From positions 1-9,064 of the forward strand of contig JAISRQ010000066.1 of NCBI GenBank assembly GCA_031273545.1: a DNA stretch of 9,064 nt, read 5' to 3'. This stretch comes from Holosporales bacterium (GTDB lineage: Bacteria > Pseudomonadota > Alphaproteobacteria > BNTO01). Made by a program: the position numbers and the translations under genes. The notes under the pieces were generated by a model. It was given only the letters and a program-made list of their open reading frames with translations. It ran no database searches and had not been told where the DNA came from. Of the stretch, positions 1 through 6,027 are shown one piece after another (position 1 is the stretch's first letter; each line of letters begins with the position of its first letter).

Positions 1-492
1 ACGCTTTACACCTGCCCTAGCTATTGCGACGCGTTGTTTCTGTCCATCGGAGAGCGCATCCGGAAACGAATTCAGGTACTCTCCCAGTCCGACCCAATCA
101 AGCAACTCTTTTGCATAAGAACAAGAGCGCCGATATTGACTCCCGCCTATGTGTATAGATAACGCCACATTATCCACAATGGACAGCGTAGGAATCAAGC
201 GGCAATCCTGAAAAATTAAGCCGATATGCTGACGAAACACTGGCAGGTCAGACCGGCTTAGCGCACTAAGGTTGTACCCAAAAACGTGCACATGCCCAAG
301 GGAAGGCTGCACCCCCTTGTACAGTATTTTCAAAAACGACGTCTTACCTACACCGCTCTTTCCAGTCAAGAAATAAAACTCTCCGGCGGATATGCTGTGA
401 TTTATGTCATAAAAAACGAAGCGATCGTCCGAATACTGCAGTCCGACATGATCTAATCGAATAATCTCTTTTTGAGGCAAAGTTGTCGGCAC
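1..492 (-). CDS. ftsE: Cell-division ABC transporter ATPase, FtsE-type (3' part cut by window edge)
   Basis: The first 164 residues of an ABC ATPase are visible. The Walker A motif is GKSGVGKT at about residues 44-51, the Q-loop is in LIFQDCRL near 92-99, and an ABC signature LSDGQKQR lies at 147-154, followed by VAIARA. Walker B and the H-loop lie beyond the window edge. The pattern GEF-FLTG before Walker A, RQ-IG-IFQD-RL at the Q-loop and FP-x-x-LS before the signature is typical of FtsE. FtsE pairs with the membrane protein FtsX at the septum and controls peptidoglycan hydrolase activation; an ftsX would be expected to the left, outside the window. The GTG at 492 is the best start, because a TGA lies in frame seven codons upstream. 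The signature reads LSDGQ rather than LSGGQ, a mild deviation. It could also be a LolD-like lipoprotein exporter ATPase, but the Q-loop region fits FtsE better. Confidence 0.82.
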   Translation of the reverse strand, partial: MPTTLPQKEIIRLDHVGLQYSDDRFVFYDINHSISAGEFYFLTGKSGVGKTSFLKILYKGVQPSLGHVHVFGYNLSALSRSDLPVFRQHIGLIFQDCRLIPTLSIVDNVALSIHIGGSQYRRSCSYAKELLDWVGLGEYLNSFPDALSDGQKQRVAIARAGVKR

Positions 493-530
493 GTACTTTC
501 TCTGAAAAAATCAAACTAACTCCCTACTCT

Positions 531-558
531 AGTATGCAGAATTTATAAAGATTGTCAA
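531..558 (-). promoter_or_regulatory. Predicted sigma-70 promoter for ftsE
   Basis: On the minus strand a perfect TTGACA lies at 558-553. It is followed after 16 bases by CATACT at 536-531, which matches four of six bases of TATAAT. This would start transcription roughly 30 bases upstream of the GTG at 492, leaving room for a short leader. It is seen by eye only. Confidence 0.5.
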
Positions 559-787
559 ACATCAGTAGAACTAGCACAGAACGAGCGCGGGCCGGCTAAT
601 GAAAAAATGCAAAAAAAAGAAAAGCCGAATGGCAGCAAAAAACATAGTCTTTGGGGAGCGCAAAACACTTTTTTGGACATCACGAAATATGCAATACTAC
701 ACAACCGTGAAAGGTAACAACTGAGCCAAGTGCAAGATTATCAAGGAAAATCTTATCCGACTGGGACAAAGTTTTGTTAAAAAACTA
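559..787. other. Divergent intergenic spacer between ftsE and nrdD
   Basis: No convincing gene is seen here. The stretch holds A-rich runs (601-625) and a small hairpin with 6-base arms AAGATT/AATCTT at 734-739 and 749-754, without a T-run. It also holds a short minus-strand match (672-691) to the repeated sequence described at 8916-9007. Two 41-codon reading frames, 599-724 (+) and 555-680 (-), lack ribosome binding sites and owe their composition to the A runs. Confidence 0.6.
672..691 (-). repeat. Weak copy of the minus-strand leader repeat, upstream of ftsE
   Basis: On the minus strand CATATTTCG (691-683), six free bases and CCAAA (676-672) repeat the same two blocks at the same spacing as at 8990-8971 in the gene at the right edge. 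Fourteen fixed bases match. The stretch between and beyond is diverged. In the frame used by the right-edge gene this copy would have a stop, so it is not coding there. The match is short and was found after the fact, so chance is possible. Confidence 0.3.
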
Positions 788-817
788 TTAATAACTCCGG
801 GGCGAATCACCTATAAT
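788..817 (+). promoter_or_regulatory. Predicted promoter of nrdD
   Basis: A perfect TATAAT at 812-817 is preceded after 18 bases by TTAATA at 788-793, a four-of-six match to TTGACA. Transcription would begin near 824, giving a leader of about 27 bases. Inverted arms AATCA (805-809) and TGATT (817-821) flank the -10 box and could be half of an operator, but 5-base arms are weak. No NrdR box was recognised. Confidence 0.5.
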
Positions 818-839
818 GATTGTAGGGTTCCTCTGAATT

Positions 840-845
840 AGGTGA
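840..845 (+). promoter_or_regulatory. Ribosome binding site that sets the nrdD start
   Basis: AGGTGA lies five bases before the ATG at 851. The in-frame GTG at 842 sits inside this Shine-Dalgarno sequence and so cannot be served by it. The start is therefore placed at 851, three codons downstream of the longest possible frame. Confidence 0.65.
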
Positions 846-850
846 AGCGC

Positions 851-3043
851 ATGGAGAATACAAAGTTGAATAATGAGCATGTCACAAATGGTTGCGTAAT
901 AAACTTACCGATAAGGCCAGTTAGCGCAACTATGCCTGAAGTCGTAAAGCGAAATCATCAAAGGGTTTCCTTCGACAGCGAGCGCATTGTTGCTGCTATA
1001 GCAAAGGCTGGGGCGGAGACAGGCGAATTCGGAGAAGAAGAGGCCCGCTTGATTACAGCTCAGGTAAGCAAGATACTTCGTCACAGAAGCTACCCATCCG
1101 GAGTTTCTATCGAAGAGATACAAGATATTGTAGAGCAAGCGTTAATTACGTCGAACCACATAAAGACGGCGCGTGCATACATTGTATATCGCGAAAAGCA
1201 CAGCAAATTGCGTCGCGATAAACAAAATGTGATGGACGTTGTCCAGTCAGTAAACGAATACCTGGAACAGCTAGATTGGCGAGTTCATGCAAATGCAAAT
1301 CAGGGGTATTCACTTGGCGGGATGATCTTAAACTTGTCAGGAAAAGTCGTTGCGAACTACTGGCTAAATGAGGTGTACCCAGAGCTGGTCGCTAAGGCAC
1401 ACCGTGAGGCCGACTTTCAGATTCATGATCTGGATATGCTGTCCGGGTATTGTGCGGGGTGGTCGCTTAGAATGGTGCTGGAGGAAGGGTTTAATGGCGT
1501 GCCGGGAAAGGTTGAGTCGAACCCGCCGAAACATTTATCTAGTGCTATGGGCCAAATGGTGAACTTCCTGGGGACGCTACAGAACGAGTGGGCGGGCGCG
1601 CAAGCCTTTAGTTCATTTGATACATACTTGGCTCCATTTATTCGCATAGATAATGTCTCGTACGAAGAGTTGCTGCAGAATATGCAAGAATTCATCTATA
1701 ACTTAAATGTTCCGTCACGGTGGGGGTCACAGTGTCCCTTCACTAACTTGACGTTTGATTGGGTGTGCCCAGCGGATTTGCAGAAGAAGCATCCTGTAAT
1801 TGCTGGGAAGGTTATGGACTTCGCGTACGGGGATCTCCAAAAGGAAATGGATATGATTAACCGGGCATACATGGAGGTAATGACCAAAGGAGATGCACGT
1901 GGGAGAGTGTTTACGTTCCCGATTCCGACATATAACATCACCAAAGACTTTATTTGGGATAGCGAGAATGCGGATAGGTTGTTTGAAATGACAGCAAAGT
2001 ATGGGCTGCCTTATTTCCAAAATTTCGTGAATTCGGATTTGGACCCAGGAATGATACGGTCCATGTGCTGTCGTTTGCAGCTTGACTTGCGTGAGTTGTT
2101 AAAGCGAGGGAACAGTTTATTCGGTTCAGCTGAGCAGACTGGCTCTCTTGGGATTGTGACGATAAACGCAGCACGACTTGGGTACGTATATGCGGGAAAC
2201 GAGGAAGGGTTGTTGAAACGCTTAGACGAACTAATGGAGCTAGCAAAACAAAGCCTCGAAATAAAAAGAAAAATAGTTACACACCATATTGATGAGGGGT
2301 TGTATCCGTTTACAAAGCGTTATTTGGGAACGTTGCGAAATCACTTTTCTACAATTGGCGTGAACGGCGTAAATGAAATGATCCGCAATTTCACAAAAGG
2401 GGAGCACGATATTACGGACGAATATGGAACCCAGATGGCGTTGCGTTTGCTGGACCGCATGCGAGACAACTTGGTTTTGTTCCAAGAGCAAACGGGACAT
2501 TTGTATAACCTAGAGGCAACTCCTGCAGAGGGGACGACATACCGTTTTGCCAAGGAGGATCAGAAGCGCTTTCCGGAGATTTTGCAGGCAGGAACAAAGA
2601 GTGCGCCGTATTATACGAATTCGTCGCAGCTTCCGGTCGGGTACACGGATGATCCGTTTGAGGCACTGACCCACCAGGCACCGCTTCAGATGAAGTATAC
2701 GGGAGGGACTGTGCTGCATTTGTATATGGGGGAGCGCATTTCGTCTGCAGAGGCGTGTAAGAACCTTGTGAGAAAGGCGACGACGATGTTCCGTTTGCCG
2801 TATATCACGATTACGCCGACGTTTTCGATTTGTCCTAAACACGGGTATTTAGCTGGGGAACATAAGTATTGCGAGTTGTGCGATGCAGAGCTTCAGCGAA
2901 AAGGTGAACTCAAAGAAGAAGAGAGGCAGCAGTGCGAAGTGTGGACCAGGGTGATGGGTTATCTGCGCTCTGTGGACAGCTTTAATATAGGGAAGCAAAG
3001 CGAACATAGGGAGCGAGTTATGTTCAAGGAATCCGCGCGGTAG
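851..3043 (+). CDS. nrdD: Anaerobic (class III) ribonucleoside-triphosphate reductase, large subunit
   Basis: It reduces ribonucleoside triphosphates to deoxyribonucleotides without oxygen by glycyl-radical chemistry, usually with formate as reductant. The 730-residue product has an N-terminal ATP-cone allosteric domain (about 30-120) and then the ten-stranded catalytic barrel. GYCAGW (C201) and the MCCRL segment (C406, C407) supply candidates for the active-site cysteines. Near the C terminus CPKHGYLAGEHKYCELC (C661, H664, C674, C677) is the family's zinc-binding knob. RVMGYL carries the radical glycine at G703. Length and all hallmark segments are intact, so the enzyme is probably functional. 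It needs the radical-SAM activase NrdG, which often sits beside nrdD but is absent from this window; the next gene runs the opposite way. The ATG at 851 is preferred over GTG 842 on ribosome-binding-site grounds. Confidence 0.96.
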   Translation: MENTKLNNEHVTNGCVINLPIRPVSATMPEVVKRNHQRVSFDSERIVAAIAKAGAETGEFGEEEARLITAQVSKILRHRSYPSGVSIEEIQDIVEQALITSNHIKTARAYIVYREKHSKLRRDKQNVMDVVQSVNEYLEQLDWRVHANANQGYSLGGMILNLSGKVVANYWLNEVYPELVAKAHREADFQIHDLDMLSGYCAGWSLRMVLEEGFNGVPGKVESNPPKHLSSAMGQMVNFLGTLQNEWAGAQAFSSFDTYLAPFIRIDNVSYEELLQNMQEFIYNLNVPSRWGSQCPFTNLTFDWVCPADLQKKHPVIAGKVMDFAYGDLQKEMDMINRAYMEVMTKGDARGRVFTFPIPTYNITKDFIWDSENADRLFEMTAKYGLPYFQNFVNSDLDPGMIRSMCCRLQLDLRELLKRGNSLFGSAEQTGSLGIVTINAARLGYVYAGNEEGLLKRLDELMELAKQSLEIKRKIVTHHIDEGLYPFTKRYLGTLRNHFSTIGVNGVNEMIRNFTKGEHDITDEYGTQMALRLLDRMRDNLVLFQEQTGHLYNLEATPAEGTTYRFAKEDQKRFPEILQAGTKSAPYYTNSSQLPVGYTDDPFEALTHQAPLQMKYTGGTVLHLYMGERISSAEACKNLVRKATTMFRLPYITITPTFSICPKHGYLAGEHKYCELCDAELQRKGELKEEERQQCEVWTRVMGYLRSVDSFNIGKQSEHRERVMFKESAR

Positions 3044-3050
3044 GTTCGAA

Positions 3051-3079
3051 GGGGTTACCCCCCTCCCCTCCCCCTGGGG
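3051..3079. terminator. G/C-run hairpins between convergent nrdD and mgtE (possible bidirectional terminator)
   Basis: GGGG-TTA-CCCC at 3051-3061 can form a tight hairpin, and CCCC (3065-3068) can pair with GGGG (3076-3079). Between them the plus strand is C6-T-C4-T-C5, close to a mirror repeat. There is no T-run on either side, so this is not a standard intrinsic terminator. Its position eight bases after the nrdD stop and 29 bases past the mgtE stop suggests it separates the two transcripts. Confidence 0.35.
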
Positions 3080-3108
3080 ATCAAACTTATGAGAATAGTC
3101 TACTAAGA

Positions 3109-4548
3109 TCACATCATAAATAGCGTAGCCAACCCTAAAAATATAACAAATCCGGAAACGTCCGTAATTGTAGTGACTAAAGGGCCAGAGCTGAGCGAAG
3201 CATCGAACCCAAGCTTGTCGAACACGATTGGAAGCAACGCTCCGCTAACAGCTGCCCAGGTAGAGCACGAGAACGTGGCCGCGGCCAGAACAGCCCCTAG
3301 AGTTGCGCTTTTGAACCAAAAACCCGCCATTGTGCCAAGAAATATGCCTATTGCAAGCCCGTTAATGCTACCAACCGCGGCTTCTTTCAGAATAATTTTA
3401 AAGAATCTTTGTTCGCGAAGTTGTTCGGATGAAAAAGCTTTTATGACGACGCTAACAGTTTGTACGCCAACATTCCCACCTATGGACCCAACAATCGGCA
3501 TCAATGTTGCCAAACTTATCACTTGCTGGATGGAATCCTGAAATAAATATATTATGCACGGCGAAAACAAAGCATTTAAGATCGACACAGACAGCCATCT
3601 TAGCCTTGTAAAGCACGTATACCAAAGCGGGCTATTCACCTTCCATTCAGATAATCCCCCCAATTTCATGTAATCTTCAGTTGCTTCCTCTTCTGCAATT
3701 TTGAGGATGTCGTCTGCTCTTAGGACCCCCACCATTTTTCCAGAATTTTCTACAACTGGAAGAACAAGAGAATGGTATTTGCTGAATAATACATATGCTT
3801 TTTCCTTATCTAGATTGGCATTAACAGTAATTATGTCGTAGTTAGCGATGTCTTTTACTAACTCTTGTTTATCGGCAGTAATTAGCGTTGCAAGAGGAAT
3901 CACGCCAACAGGGTTCAATGAATCATTCACGGTAAAAACCTCCACACAGCTTGCAGATAACTCGTTCAGCGATTTTATATATGAGATTGCGTTTTCTACG
4001 GTCCAGGACTGAGGAATCAACAGAAAATCCAGAGACATGCTTCGCCCAACGGAATCTTCCACGTACTTATCCCACAATTCCAAGGCATCTTTACGCGCGT
4101 TGTGAATTACCATAAAGCACATTTGATGTTGTGGTTCCAAGGACTTTATTAGTTCGAATAGATCCTCATGCGCAAGAGAACGAAGCGACGGCATAAAGTG
4201 GTCAGCGCCAAGAAGTTCTATTACGTCGGATTTATAGGGCTTTTCCAAGTGCAAGAGCACGTTAGCGTCTATCATATCAGGAACAGCGTGAAGTAATTTC
4301 TTTCTATATGCGCGGCTTAAATCTTCATACAAATCCGCAATATCTGCTGAGTGTAGGTTCGCCAATTGATTGCGCAACTCCACTGTCGACCCACTCCCTA
4401 AAAGACTACGGACTTTTTGAACAAACAAACACTTGAGATCTTTTGCTTTCTGGCCCGCAATCTTTGTGGACCGCAGTCTAGACTTGTTCTTGAGAGCCCT
4501 GTAAACCGCGCGAAACGTTTCTTTGTTGATGTAACGATTTTTCTTCAT
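3109..4548 (-). CDS. mgtE: Magnesium channel/transporter MgtE
   Basis: The product is an inner-membrane, gated Mg2+ channel that works as a homodimer. The 479 residues show the full family layout. A basic extension (1-50) is followed by the helical MgtE N domain (about 56-165) and a pair of CBS domains (about 170-295), containing DKEKAYVLFSKYHSLVLPVV and ending in EEEATEDYMKLGG. A five-helix membrane domain (about 310-479) completes it. GSIGGNVGVQT (354-364) is the family GGN-Q motif. TTITD places the conserved ion-selectivity aspartate at D463. In the family the N and CBS domains bind Mg2+ and close the pore. The ATG at 4548 has AAGAG six bases upstream. The longer GTG start at 4575 has no such site. 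No Mg2+-sensing M-box leader was recognised. The N-terminal extension is a little long for the family. Confidence 0.93.
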   Translation of the reverse strand: MKKNRYINKETFRAVYRALKNKSRLRSTKIAGQKAKDLKCLFVQKVRSLLGSGSTVELRNQLANLHSADIADLYEDLSRAYRKKLLHAVPDMIDANVLLHLEKPYKSDVIELLGADHFMPSLRSLAHEDLFELIKSLEPQHQMCFMVIHNARKDALELWDKYVEDSVGRSMSLDFLLIPQSWTVENAISYIKSLNELSASCVEVFTVNDSLNPVGVIPLATLITADKQELVKDIANYDIITVNANLDKEKAYVLFSKYHSLVLPVVENSGKMVGVLRADDILKIAEEEATEDYMKLGGLSEWKVNSPLWYTCFTRLRWLSVSILNALFSPCIIYLFQDSIQQVISLATLMPIVGSIGGNVGVQTVSVVIKAFSSEQLREQRFFKIILKEAAVGSINGLAIGIFLGTMAGFWFKSATLGAVLAAATFSCSTWAAVSGALLPIVFDKLGFDASLSSGPLVTTITDVSGFVIFLGLATLFMM

Positions 4549-4588
4549 TTTATTCTCTTTTTGGTTTATACCCACGCACCAGGGGCCG

Positions 4589-4630
4589 CAATCTTTGGAA
4601 ATTTTGGTATAGTTGCACGACGAAAACTTT
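4589..4630 (-). repeat. Copy of the leader repeat just upstream of mgtE
   Basis: On the minus strand AAAGTTTT (4630-4623), 24 free bases and CCAAAGATTG (4598-4589) occur exactly as at 9007-8966 near the start of the right-edge gene, with identical spacing. The shared frame there encodes S-F and P-K-I in both places. Here that frame ends in a stop and has no start codon, so the copy is not a gene. It lies 41 bases upstream of the mgtE ATG and would fall in the mgtE leader. Confidence 0.45.
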
Positions 4631-4694
4631 GACCTCTTTTACCATATATAAATTGTAATTAATCTCGCTGTCCGTGAATAGGATTAATATTCTC

Positions 4695-4745
4695 CCAATT
4701 TTTTAGATTAAAGGCATATTCCAATTTTTAGATTAAAGGCGCGTT
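4695..4745. repeat. Two-copy tandem repeat, 26 and 25 bases
   Basis: Unit one (4695-4720) and unit two (4721-4745) share CCAATTTTT-AGATTAAAGGC and differ by one T in the run and by their last bases (ATATT versus GCGTT). A third unit begins with CCAAT at 4746 and diverges. The repeat lies about 150 bases upstream of the mgtE start, and overlaps the 3' end of the decayed reading frame next to it. Confidence 0.75.
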
Positions 4746-4894
4746 CCAATGATTGCGAACCTACAATTGAAAAATAATAAGCGTTTGTTGAGCGAAAAAG
4801 TATGCTGACTCAAATAATTGAGGGTTTTTGAGGCAGTTAAATGTTTACGATTCTTCATTTTCTGTCCTGCAATTTTTGGAAGCCCCGATATATA
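4733..4894 (-). pseudogene. Decayed copy of the 5' end of the right-edge secreted-protein gene
   Basis: The minus strand here aligns with 8916-8990 in two blocks: 4811-4856 with 8916-8961 (about 35 of 46 bases) and 4869-4894 with 8965-8990 (20 of 26). They are separated by an insertion that is nine bases longer here. The same frame reads YISGLPKIAG here and HISGRPKIVG there, then KN-K--T-SK--N-L in both. A 41-codon frame remains open from an ATG at 4858, with AGGA six bases before it, to a stop at 4733. It ends where the homologous protein has its signal-peptide core. Upstream, a stop and a likely 2-base shift break the frame. The best reading is a truncated paralogue; a short expressed peptide is not excluded. 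Confidence 0.5.
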
Positions 4895-5108
4895 CAATCA
4901 TTCGGGAAGTGGGTCGAGAATAAACTACTACAGAGCTTGGTGGGCGGATGGGAGGAAAAACTACTAAAGCGTGGGTTGTTGTGTTTTTCATGATCGTAGA
5001 TATTAAGATATTTATTGCACAAAACATTAATCTTTTGGTACGATGACCGCGTTGTGGGGGTGATAAATTTGTTAGTTTTTTTAGACTATAACGTAAAGGA
5101 GATAGATG
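4895..5108. other. Intergenic region upstream of the small secreted-protein gene
   Basis: No gene is convincing. A direct repeat of AAACTACTA occurs at 4922-4930 and 4958-4966, 36 bases apart. A weak promoter-like pair TTGCAC (5015-5020) and TACGAT (5039-5044) with an 18-base spacer may serve the gene at 5109. TATAAC at 5087-5092 is too close to the ribosome binding site to be a useful -10 box. Confidence 0.4.
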
Positions 5109-5639
5109 ATGTTAGATATTAGAAAATTGTTGTTTTTAAGTGGGCTTTGTGTCTTGAACAATGCGTTCGCTGCGCGACCTGTCATTGATGACGAAGCACT
5201 AGAGAAAGAAGCGGACTCCGTTCTTGCCGGGATATCGATTTACGAAGGAGAGCTCGATCCAGATAAATTTGTGGCTGACCCAGAAAAAAGTACGCAAGTT
5301 AGAAGAAATTTGGCCAAAATAGTTAAGATTGAAGGACGGAGCTTCTCCTCGAGTTTTATTATGTCTCGGAATACTTTTCGACGTGTCATGAAACTCGACA
5401 ATTCAGAGTTGGCTTATCATATTCCGAAAAGTGACGAAATAGCTTTTTGCGATCGTTACTACGAGATACTGACGACGAGTAACAAACCTACAGAATTACG
5501 TTACTTGGTCGAACCGTGTCTTTATCCTGCCTATTATTACTGCCATCGAGGAGTGATAGAGGTATCTTGCAAAAGATCGGAAAACATGCATCCGGAGGCT
5601 TCGTCTTTGGTCGAAAGGTTATTGTCGTATTTGAAATAG
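5109..5639 (+). CDS. Small secreted protein with four mature cysteines, unknown function
   Basis: I do not recognise this family. The product is about 176 residues. It starts with a signal peptide: a charged IRK, a hydrophobic LLFLSGLCVL core and a cleavage site likely after NAFA, just before ARPV. The mature part is about 155 residues and mostly hydrophilic. It carries four cysteines late in the chain (C115, C138, C146, C155, counting from 5106), in FCDRYY, VEPCLY, YYYCHR and VSCKR. An even number in an exported protein suggests two disulfides. AAAGGAG at 5095-5101 lies seven bases from the ATG at 5109 and only four from the alternative ATG at 5106, so 5109 is preferred. The gene stands alone with its own terminator. 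Export to the periplasm or beyond is inferred; no lipobox is seen. Confidence 0.75.
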   Translation: MLDIRKLLFLSGLCVLNNAFAARPVIDDEALEKEADSVLAGISIYEGELDPDKFVADPEKSTQVRRNLAKIVKIEGRSFSSSFIMSRNTFRRVMKLDNSELAYHIPKSDEIAFCDRYYEILTTSNKPTELRYLVEPCLYPAYYYCHRGVIEVSCKRSENMHPEASSLVERLLSYLK

Positions 5640-5645
5640 TTTGTG

Positions 5646-5672
5646 ACGGCCACTTTTAGTGGCTGTTTTTTT
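5646..5672 (+). terminator. Intrinsic terminator of the small secreted-protein gene
   Basis: ACGGCCAC (5646-5653) pairs with GTGGCTGT (5659-5666) around the loop TTTTA, giving a seven- to eight-base stem with one G-T pair. Seven T residues follow at 5666-5672. It begins six bases after the stop codon. Confidence 0.88.
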
Positions 5673-6027
5673 CGTCTTGTGGCAGAGATGGTTTTTTTAG
5701 GCGTAATCTACCCAGCATATAAAAGTGAGCCGATGCTGTTCCGATTTTCATTCGAATCAGTTTTTAATGCTAACAAATTCAAAAACGGTCCTATACTTTT
5801 TTACTAAATTTTATTTTTGCTCTTAATCACTGCTCAATGTAATTCTGAGGGAATCCCTTTTCGGCATTTCCAACCTATGCAATCAGCCATTTTTAATGAA
5901 AACCCTAGTAAATCAGAGACTAGACTCTACATATTCGTGAATTTACTGATTAAATACTTTATTAAGCTTTCTTTACTACAATGAATACAGGTTAAATCTA
6001 ATTAAGGTAGAAGGAAGGAGTTGAAAA
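5673..6027. other. A+T-rich intergenic spacer, no gene seen
   Basis: About 355 bases hold no convincing gene or RNA. A 39-codon plus-strand frame (5688-5807) lacks a ribosome binding site. Short complementary arms GTAAAT and ATTTAC, enclosing AGAG/CTCT, occur between about 5910 and 5947 and could fold, but they are weak. A TACAAT at 5977-5982 might be the -10 box of the downstream gene; no good -35 partner is visible. Confidence 0.5.
6015..6020 (+). promoter_or_regulatory. Strong ribosome binding site for the metalloprotease-like gene
   Basis: AAGGAG is seven bases before the ATG at 6028, an ideal spacing, and fixes that start. It is the strongest such site in the window. Confidence 0.8.

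Noticed and set aside
555..680. 41-codon minus-strand frame resembling a signal peptide (FLLPFGFSFFCIF)
   Set aside because: The hydrophobic look comes from T runs; it has no ribosome binding site and its stop lies in the ftsE promoter.
599..724. Lysine-rich 41-codon plus-strand frame
   Set aside because: No ribosome binding site, composition is set by A runs, and no sign of a protein pattern.
842..850. GTG start for nrdD three codons upstream
   Set aside because: The GTG is part of the Shine-Dalgarno sequence serving the ATG at 851.
3058..3074. Classical three-tetrad G-quadruplex on the minus strand
   Set aside because: Only three separate G runs are present; a fourth run of three is missing, so only a two-tetrad or intermolecular form is possible.
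4549..4720. Mg2+-sensing M-box riboswitch upstream of mgtE
   Set aside because: No conserved core or long paired stems recognised in the leader.
5740..5765. TTCGAATC, resembling a tRNA T-loop
   Set aside because: No matching acceptor, D or anticodon stems could be found around it on either strand.
5688..5807. 39-codon plus-strand frame after the terminator
   Set aside because: No ribosome binding site at usable spacing, and it follows directly on a strong terminator without a visible promoter.
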